DNA of 64,000 nucleotides, from assembly GCF_041468085.1 (NCBI RefSeq), contig NZ_CP121017.1, forward strand, positions 3,103,676 through 3,167,675, read 5' to 3'. Made by a program: the position numbers and the translations under genes. The notes beneath the pieces were generated by a model that did no database searches, was not told the DNA's origin, and worked only from the letters and a program-made list of their open reading frames with translations. The DNA comes from Tistrella mobilis. GTDB taxonomy: Bacteria > Pseudomonadota > Alphaproteobacteria > Tistrellales > Tistrellaceae. Below are positions 42,497 to 50,600 of the stretch, piece after piece; the first letter of the stretch is position 1, and every line of letters starts with the position of its first letter.

Positions 42497-45400
42497 ATGA
42501 TCCCCGCCGACGACCACAGCATGACCACCGCCGGGACCGCGCCGTCGCCCACCGACATCGCGATCATCGGCATGGCCTGTCGCGTGCCCGGGGCCGACGG
42601 ACCGGAAGCGCTGGCACGACTTCTGGCCGAAGGACGCGAAGGCATCGCGGACCTGCCGGATGACGACGGCATTGACGATCCGCGCTGGGTGAGGCGCAAG
42701 GGGCTGCTGGCCGACCCCTTCGGTTTCGATGCCGGACTGTTCGGCCACGCCCCGCGTGAGGCGGCGCTGATCGACCCGCAGGCGCGGCTGCTGCTGGAAC
42801 TGGCCTGGGAGGCGCTGGAGCGTGCCGGCCAGCCGCCACGCGCCACCGGGCACCGGGGCCGCACCGCCGTCTATGCCGGCGCCGGCATCAGCACCTATCT
42901 GCTGACCCATCTGCTCAACAATCCCGCGGCGGCCGAACTCGCGACCCCCTTCGAGGCGGTGCTCGCCAATTCGGGCGACAGCCTGGTGACGCGCATCGCC
43001 TATGAGCTGGATCTGCGCGGCCCGGCGGTGGACGTTCAGACCGCCTGTTCGACCTCGCTGGTGGCGGTGCATCTGGCGGTCCAGGCGCTGATCGCCGGCG
43101 AATGCCGGATGGCGCTGGCGGGCGGCGCCTCGATCGACCTGCCGGCACCGACGGGCTACTGGTACGCCCCCGGCATGATCCTGAGCCCCGACGGGCATTG
43201 CCGGGCCTTCGCGGCCGATGCCGCCGGTACGGTGCCCGCTTCGGGCGGCGGCATGGTGGTGCTGAAGCGGCTGGTGGATGCGCTGGAGGATGGCGATCAC
43301 ATCCATGCGGTGATCCGCGGCTCCGCCACCAACAACGACGGCGCCGCCCGGATCGGCTTCACCGCCCCGGGCGTCGAGGGCCAGGCCGAGGTGATCGCCG
43401 AGGCGCTGACACTGGCCGGCATCGCGCCCGACCAGATCGGCATGATCGAAGCCCATGGCACCGGCACGCCGATCGGCGACCCGATCGAGGTTCAGGCCCT
43501 CACCCGGGCTTTCGGGCCCCAAGTGCCGCGCGGGCAGTGCCTGCTGGGTTCGATCAAAAGCAATCTGGGCCATCTGAACGCCGCAGCCGGCGTGGTCGGC
43601 CTGATCAAGGCGGTGATGGCGGTGGAGGCAGGGATGGTGCCGCCCACCCTGCATGCGGAGACCCCGAACCCGGCCCTGGACATCGCCGAGACGCCCTTCC
43701 GTCTGGCAACCACCCTCAGCCCCTGGCCGGCAATCCCCGGGCCGCGGCGCGCAGGCATCAGTTCCTTCGGCATGGGCGGCAGCAACGCCCATGTGGTGAT
43801 CGAACAGGCCCCGCCCCGCCCGGCGCCCCCCGCCGCACCGGCCCGGCTGCTGTGTTTCGCGGCGGCAACCGCCAGCGCCCTGGACCGCATGAGCGCCGCC
43901 GCCATTCCGGCCACGGCGGATGCCGGCTTCACCCTGCTTGCGGGCCGGGCACGCCTGCCCCATCGCCGGGTGCTGCTGCGGCGGGCGGATGGCGGGACCG
44001 AGGTGATCGACGGTATGGCGCCGGACCAGCCGGTGACCGTGGCACTCGCCCGGCCCGATATGGCCATCGCCGCCCGTCTGGCCGCCCTCGGCCTGGATCT
44101 CGCCCCCCATGGCAGCCTGACGCTGGAGGTCGACGGCAGCGACGAGACCGCCCTGCTCCGCGCCGTCGCCTGCGCCTGGACCCGGGGTGCGGAGATCGAT
44201 GCCACCCGGCTCTACGGCCCCGGCCGCCGCCGGCTGCCCCTGCCCGGCTATCCTTTCGAGCGTGGCCATCACGAGATCCCGCGCCCCGCGGCAGCGCAGG
44301 CGGCCTCCACCGCGGCCGATCCGCTGGCCCTGCCGCCGCGGCTGGCCGATCCGGCCGACTGGTTCTGGCTGCCGGTCAGCCGCGAAATTCCGCCACCGGC
44401 CATCGATGCCCGGGAGACCGAGCCCGGCAACGCCGCCGCCGCCATCGCCGGCCCGGTGCTGATCCTGGCCGACGCGCTGGGGGTGAGCGCGATCCTGGCC
44501 GACCGGCTGAAAGCCGCCGGCCACACGGTCGCCCTGGTCGAGCCGGGCAGTGCGTTCATCGAGACGGCACCCGGCCGCTTCACGCTCGATCCCGCAGATC
44601 CGGCCCAGTTCCGCAGCCTGATCGCGGCACTGGACGGCGATCCGCGCACCATCCTCCATGCCTGGGCGCTGGAAGGGGCCGAGGCCCCCCTGGCCGGGGT
44701 GGAGGCGATCGCCACGGTGCAGAGCCGGGGGCTGCATGCCCTGCTCCATCTGCTCCAGGCCCTCGGCAGCCCCGGCACCGGTCCGGAGCGCCGGCTGCTG
44801 GTCGCGGCCGACCGGCTTCTGCCGGTGACGGAAGACGATCTCCGGCCCGATCATGCACCGCTGCTGGGGGCGGCCAAGATCGTCTCGCAGGAATATGACC
44901 GCATCCTCTGCCGTATGGTCGATCCCGGCACCGGTGCACCGGCGCGGCTGGCCGATATCCTGCTGGCGGAACTGACCGAAGGGGCAGAGGCACCGCGGGT
45001 GGCCAGCTGGCGCGGCGGCCGGCGCTTCGTCGGCGAGGAAGCCCCGCGGCGGCTGACGGGGGATGGCCGGCCGCGCTTCGCGCCGGGCGGGGTGACGGTG
45101 ATCACCGGCGGCCTGGGCGGCATGGGCCTGGCCTTCGCCGAAGAGGTGGCGGAGCTTGCCCCCGGCGGCGCGCTGGTGCTGATCGGCCGCTCGGTCTTCC
45201 CCGAGCCGGAAGACTGGGACGGCTGGCTGGCCGAGAATGGCGAGGCCGGCCGCATCGCCCGCAGCATCCGCCGCCTGCAGGCGATCCTGGCCCGCGGCAC
45301 GCGGCTGATGATCGCCACCGCAGACGTGGCCGACGCCCGGGCGGTCGGGGCCGTGCTGGCCGAGGCACGCCGCCGCTTCGGGCCGATCACCGCCGTGCTG

Positions 45401-47644
45401 CACACGGCAGGCCTCGCCGATTACGAGGGCGTGATCCATGGCCGGCCGCGGGAGCGCACCGACCGGGTGATGGCCGCCAAGCTTCAGGGCACGCTGGTGC
45501 TCGACCAGGCGACGCGGGACGACCCGCTGACCCTGTTCCTGCTCTGCTCCTCGCTCGGTACCGTGCTCTACCATGTGAAATTCGGCCAGGTGGGCTATGC
45601 GGCGGCGAACGAGTTCATCGATGCCTTCGCCCGGGCACGTGCCGCCGATCCTGCCCGCCCGGGGGCCACGGTCGCGATCCGCTGGTCGGACTGGCGCGAC
45701 AGCGGCATGTCGGTGGCGGCACTGGCCCGCTGGGCGGAGCGCACCGGCATCGACGAGAGCGACTATATTTCGGACGGGCTGACCGATCTGGAAGGCCGTC
45801 TGGCCATGCGCCGCGCGGCGGGCCAGGCGGCGCCGCTGATCGGGGTATCGCAGCACGACCTCCGGACACTGATCGCCCAGGATCCCTTGCGGGCCAGGGC
45901 CTTCCTGGCCGAAACCGATCGCGCCCATGCACGGCCCGCGCTGGCACAGGATTATGTGGCGCCGCGCACGGCGGCCGAGCGCGAGGTGGCGCGGATCTGG
46001 CAGCGACTGCTGGGCATCGACCGGGTGGGCGCGCTGGATGATTTCTACGATCTGGGCGGCCATTCCCTGCTTGCGACCCAGGTTCTGTCGCGCATTACGG
46101 AGCGGCTGAAGGTCGAGATACCGCTGGATGCCTTCCTGGACGATCCGACGGTGGAGGCGCTGGCCGGGCTGATCGATGCCGCCGAGGCGGCGCGCGCCGC
46201 CACCACGGCCCTGGCCGGCGGCCCGCCGGCCGAGGGGGCCGCGGATGACGGGCCGATCCCCCATGCCGGCCGGCCGGAAGACGGGCTACCGCTGTCCTTC
46301 GCCCAGGCGCGCTGCTGGTTCCTGGACCAGCTGGACCCGGGCAGCGCCGGCTACAACATGCCGATGGCACTGGAGGTGTCGGGGCCGCTGGACCGGGCGG
46401 CCCTGTCGCGCAGCATCGACCTGATCCTGGCTCGCCACGAGGGGCTGCGCACCCTTTGCATCGTGCGGGACGGCGAGCCGCGCCAGATCGTGGTGCCGGC
46501 ACGCATGGGCATTCTGGAGATCCGTGCGGCGACCGAGCCTTCGGGCATGCAGGCCCTGGCCGAGGCGGAGGCGCGCGAACCCTTTGATCTGACACGGGAC
46601 ATTCCGTTCCGTGCCGCCCTGGTACCGGTGGGGCCGGCACGGCATCTGCTGCTGATCACCATGCACCACATCGCCTCTGACGGCTGGTCGATGGGGGTGT
46701 TCCTGGACGAGCTGGCGCGGTTCTATGCGGGCTTCGCGGCAGGCGAGGTGCCGGCGCCGGCGCCCCTGCCGGTGCAGATGCCGGATGTGGCGGCCTGGCA
46801 GCGGCAGCGCTATGCCGGCGGCCGGCTGGAGGCGCTGACCGGCTGGTGGCGCGACCGGCTGGCGGGGGTGCCCGATCTGGTGCTGCCGACCGACCGGCCG
46901 CGGCCGCCCATACGCAGCGATGCCGGCGGGCTGATCGCGGTGCCGCTGGATCCCATGGCCCTTGCCCGGCTGAGGGCCCTGGGGCGGGCGGAGCGGGCAA
47001 GCCCGTTCATGGTGCTGCTGGCGATCTTCCGCCACCTTCTGGGCCGCTATTCGGGGCAGGAGGATTTTGCGATCGGCACGCCGGTGGCGGCACGCCCGCG
47101 GCCCGAGCTGGAGCCGCTGATCGGCTTTTTCGCCAACACGCTCGCCATCCGTAGCCGCATACCAGGCGATGCGAGCCTGCGCCAGGCGATCGCGATCGTG
47201 CGCGAGGATGCCGGCCAGGCCTTCGCCCGCCAGGATCTGCCCTTCGACCGACTGGTGGAGGAGCTGGGCATTGCCCGCGATCCCGGACGTAACCCCGTGT
47301 TCCAGGTGCTGTTCGTGTTGCAGAACGCCGGACGGGCGACGCCGCGGGTGGCGGGGCTGGAGCTGACGCCGCTGGACGCGGACACCGCCACGGCGAAGTT
47401 CGACCTGACGCTGTCGATCGTGCCCGCGCGTGTGCCGGACGGGGCCGGGACCGAGGCGGACGATTACAAACAGGCGTTGTTCGAATTCGCCACCGACCTG
47501 TTCGATCCGGCCGGAATCGAGATGATGGGAGCATGCTTCGCCGAACTGGTCATGCGACTTTCGGTTGAAGCCGACGCGCCGATGTCGTCCATTGCGCTGG
47601 ATGCCGCGGGGATGGCGGCCGCAGCCGATGATGACGGCTGGTGA
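42497..47644 (+). CDS. PKS/NRPS hybrid, KS-(no AT)-KR-ACP-C, isostatine extension
   Basis: A 1715-residue protein. KS is complete: Cys184 in TACSTS, His320 in EAHGTGT, His359 in NLGHLNAAAG. About 125 residues of linker follow where an acyltransferase should be, then the usual post-AT linker (RRRLPLPGYPFERGHHEIP), a KR (TGGLGGMG near 875, YAAAN), an ACP (LGGHSL, Ser1190) and a condensation domain (HHIASDG, 1390). It should extend the Ile-ended chain by two carbons, reduce the ketone to give isostatine, and then pass the chain to the hydroxyl of the next unit as an ester. Malonyl must be loaded by an acyltransferase in trans. The start has GAAGG 9 nt upstream and lies 24 nt after the previous stop. 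Confidence 0.93.
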   Translation: MIPADDHSMTTAGTAPSPTDIAIIGMACRVPGADGPEALARLLAEGREGIADLPDDDGIDDPRWVRRKGLLADPFGFDAGLFGHAPREAALIDPQARLLLELAWEALERAGQPPRATGHRGRTAVYAGAGISTYLLTHLLNNPAAAELATPFEAVLANSGDSLVTRIAYELDLRGPAVDVQTACSTSLVAVHLAVQALIAGECRMALAGGASIDLPAPTGYWYAPGMILSPDGHCRAFAADAAGTVPASGGGMVVLKRLVDALEDGDHIHAVIRGSATNNDGAARIGFTAPGVEGQAEVIAEALTLAGIAPDQIGMIEAHGTGTPIGDPIEVQALTRAFGPQVPRGQCLLGSIKSNLGHLNAAAGVVGLIKAVMAVEAGMVPPTLHAETPNPALDIAETPFRLATTLSPWPAIPGPRRAGISSFGMGGSNAHVVIEQAPPRPAPPAAPARLLCFAAATASALDRMSAAAIPATADAGFTLLAGRARLPHRRVLLRRADGGTEVIDGMAPDQPVTVALARPDMAIAARLAALGLDLAPHGSLTLEVDGSDETALLRAVACAWTRGAEIDATRLYGPGRRRLPLPGYPFERGHHEIPRPAAAQAASTAADPLALPPRLADPADWFWLPVSREIPPPAIDARETEPGNAAAAIAGPVLILADALGVSAILADRLKAAGHTVALVEPGSAFIETAPGRFTLDPADPAQFRSLIAALDGDPRTILHAWALEGAEAPLAGVEAIATVQSRGLHALLHLLQALGSPGTGPERRLLVAADRLLPVTEDDLRPDHAPLLGAAKIVSQEYDRILCRMVDPGTGAPARLADILLAELTEGAEAPRVASWRGGRRFVGEEAPRRLTGDGRPRFAPGGVTVITGGLGGMGLAFAEEVAELAPGGALVLIGRSVFPEPEDWDGWLAENGEAGRIARSIRRLQAILARGTRLMIATADVADARAVGAVLAEARRRFGPITAVLHTAGLADYEGVIHGRPRERTDRVMAAKLQGTLVLDQATRDDPLTLFLLCSSLGTVLYHVKFGQVGYAAANEFIDAFARARAADPARPGATVAIRWSDWRDSGMSVAALARWAERTGIDESDYISDGLTDLEGRLAMRRAAGQAAPLIGVSQHDLRTLIAQDPLRARAFLAETDRAHARPALAQDYVAPRTAAEREVARIWQRLLGIDRVGALDDFYDLGGHSLLATQVLSRITERLKVEIPLDAFLDDPTVEALAGLIDAAEAARAATTALAGGPPAEGAADDGPIPHAGRPEDGLPLSFAQARCWFLDQLDPGSAGYNMPMALEVSGPLDRAALSRSIDLILARHEGLRTLCIVRDGEPRQIVVPARMGILEIRAATEPSGMQALAEAEAREPFDLTRDIPFRAALVPVGPARHLLLITMHHIASDGWSMGVFLDELARFYAGFAAGEVPAPAPLPVQMPDVAAWQRQRYAGGRLEALTGWWRDRLAGVPDLVLPTDRPRPPIRSDAGGLIAVPLDPMALARLRALGRAERASPFMVLLAIFRHLLGRYSGQEDFAIGTPVAARPRPELEPLIGFFANTLAIRSRIPGDASLRQAIAIVREDAGQAFARQDLPFDRLVEELGIARDPGRNPVFQVLFVLQNAGRATPRVAGLELTPLDADTATAKFDLTLSIVPARVPDGAGTEADDYKQALFEFATDLFDPAGIEMMGACFAELVMRLSVEADAPMSSIALDAAGMAAAADDDGW

Positions 47645-47659
47645 GGGAGGAAGGACGAG

Positions 47660-50600
47660 ATGACCCGCGATACCACCGACGCCGCCCTGGCTACCCGGCT
47701 CGCAGCGCTCGACCCCGCCCGCCGGGCGCTGCTGGAACGGAGCCTTGCTGCACGCCGGGCGATGCCGCCCGAAGACCTGACGGGGGCCGTGGCACGCATC
47801 CTGGCAGGCAGCCCGGCCGCCCGGGCGATGGTCTTCACCCTGCGTGAACTGGGGGTCGGAAACGGCACGGTCGTCGGGGTGAATCTGGTCGAAACGGCTA
47901 CGCACGGTCCGGAAATAGCCGGAATGGCTATTTCTGCCGGGCTGGCGGCCGGGGCCGATGTGCTGGTGGCGGGCGATGGCGATCGGCGACCGGCGGATAT
48001 GATCGTCCTGCCCTCGGCGGAGCTGCCCTGGCCCGAGGTGCCGGCCACCACCCCGGCGGTCACCCTTGAACCCATTGGTCGGGTGCTGATCGATGGGCCG
48101 CAGGGATACCAGCCGGTCGATCTGGCCGGACGTTTCGCCCGTCTGGCGGAGGTCTTCGCCGGGGCGCGGCGGGTGGCGGTCGAGACCGGGACCGACGACC
48201 CGGATGCGCTTGCGGCGCTGATGTTTGCGGCCGCAAGCGGGCTGGGCATGACCGGGATCGATGCGGCCACGCGCCGGCCGCGCGCCATGCTGGCGAAGCT
48301 GGCCGCAACCCGGCCGCAGGCGATGGCCATCCGGCCCGGATCGCTGGGCCGGATGATCGAGGCGGCGGCGGGCGGGGTGGACCATCCGGGCCTGGCCGAT
48401 ATCGCAGCAATCGATTTCGGCGGGGCGGCCGTGCCGGCGGCGCTGGTGGCGAAGCTGCCGGGCCGGCGGCTGTTCTGCCACTATGCCGACGGCAGCGGCG
48501 CACCGCTGGCCGGCTGGATGATCGATCCGGCACTGGTGACGGGAGAGACCGCACCGGCGGGGCGGCCGCTGGCCAAGGGGCGGATCCGGATCGTGGACGG
48601 CAGCGGTGCCGTGGCGCCGGCCGGCATGGTGGGACGGATCGAGACCCGGGCCACCGCAGAGGACGCCACCGCAGAGGAGAGCCGGCACTGGCTGGCCACC
48701 GGCGATGCCGGGCGGCGCACACGTGACGGGCTGCTGGAAACCCTGGCCCGGCCGGATGGCCGGCTGCGGCGGGACGGCCGGCTGCTGGATCTGGCCGCGG
48801 TGGAAGGCCGCATCGCCCGCCTGCCGGGGGTGGCGGATGCGCATCTGCGCCTGCGCCGCACGGAAGCCGGGCCGGTTCTGGTGGCTGCCCTGGTGCCGGC
48901 GGGCACACCGGATCGGGCGCTCGCCGCCGCCGCAGCTCTGCCCGGCTGGTGCCGGCCCGAGGCGATACAGCTGGTGGACCACCTGCCGCTGACGGCCGCG
49001 GGCGAGATCGATATGGCGGCGCTGGACCAACTGCCGGTGCCGGACGAGGCCCTGCTGGAGGCGACCGACGCAGCGCTTGCCCCGGCCCCCGCCATCGAGG
49101 ACCCGGCCCCGGTGGCGCTGGAGCGGCTGGTGGCGCTGCCGCCCGTACCGGACCGGCCTGCCCGGCCGCCCGTGACCCTGATCGCCACCGGCACCCCCCT
49201 GCCCGCGCCGCGCTTCCGCACCCTGCCCGAAATCCTGGACCATGCGGCAGACCACGCGGCCGCACGCGGGATCGGCATCATCCGCGACGGCCGTGGCACG
49301 GTGGAGCAGATCGACCACGCCGGCTTCCGCGACCGGGTTCGGCTTCTGGCGGGCGGGCTGGCCCGTGCCGGGATCGGCCGGGACGACCGGCTGCTGCTGG
49401 TGGTGGCCGATATCGCCGACTATCTGACCGGCTTCTGGGCGGCCCAATGGCTGGGAGCCGTGCCGGTGCCGGTATCGGTCGCGGGCAGCTGGACCACGGA
49501 GGACGGCAATGCCGCCAAGCTGCTGCAGACCCGCCGGCTGCTGGGCCATCCGCCGGTGCTGGCCGATCGCGGCCGCGCCGGCCTGATCGCAGACTTCCTG
49601 GCCGCCCACGAGAACGACATGTCGGCAGGGCCGGTGCTGGACCCGGCACTGCTGGCGGAAGGTGCCCCGGTCGAGCTGGCGGCGGAGGTCGACCCGGATG
49701 CGCCGGCGATCCTGCTGCTGACATCCGGTTCCACCGGCACACCCAAGGCCGTGGTGCAGACCCATCGCACGCTGATCGCCCGAACCACGGCGACCATCGC
49801 CCATCGCGGCTATGGCCCCGAAGATCTGTCGTTCAACTGGATGCCGCTGGACCATGTGGGCGCGGTGGTGATGTTCCATCTGCGCGATCTGGCGGCCGGG
49901 GCGGGGCAGATCCATGCGCCGATCGATCTGGTGCTGGCCGAGCCGCTGAACTGGCTGCGCTGGATGAGCCGCGACCGGGTGACGGTGAGCTGGGCGCCGA
50001 ATTTCGCCTTCGGCCTGATCGTGGCCGAGGCCGCACGGCCGGGGGCGCTGGAGGGCATCGACCTGTCGGCCCTGCGCATCCTGATCAATGCCGGCGAGGC
50101 GATCGTGCCGCGCACCGCCCGGCGCTTCATCGCAGCCCTGGCCCCGTACGGGCTGGGCCCCGCGGTGATGAAGCCCGAATGGGGCATGTCCGAGACCTGC
50201 TCTGCGGTGATCTGTTCCGACGGCTTCACCCTGGAGGGGACCGGGGATGACGACATGGCCGCCGATCTGGGCGGCCCCGTGCCCGGCACCGCCTTCCGGA
50301 TTTTCGAGGGCCACGGCACACCGCCGGTGGGGCGCCTGCAGATCAAGGGCCCGACGGTGACCCCGGGCTATCTGGAAAACCCCGAGGCCAATGCCGAGGC
50401 CTTCACCGCAGACGGCTGGTTCGACACCGGCGATCTGGGCACGATGACCGACGGCCGGCTGAAGATCACCGGCCGGGCCAAGGACGCGATCATCGTGAAC
50501 GGCCGCAACCTGCACGCCCACGAGATCGAGGCGGTGGCGGAAGAGGTGCCGGGCGTGGCGGTATCGTGGACCACCGCCTTCGCCAACCGCCCGGCCGGGG

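Noticed and set aside
43800-45080. A hidden acyltransferase domain in the first PKS protein.
   Set aside because: No GHSxG or other AT motif can be found; the segment is too short and is followed directly by KR structural sequence.
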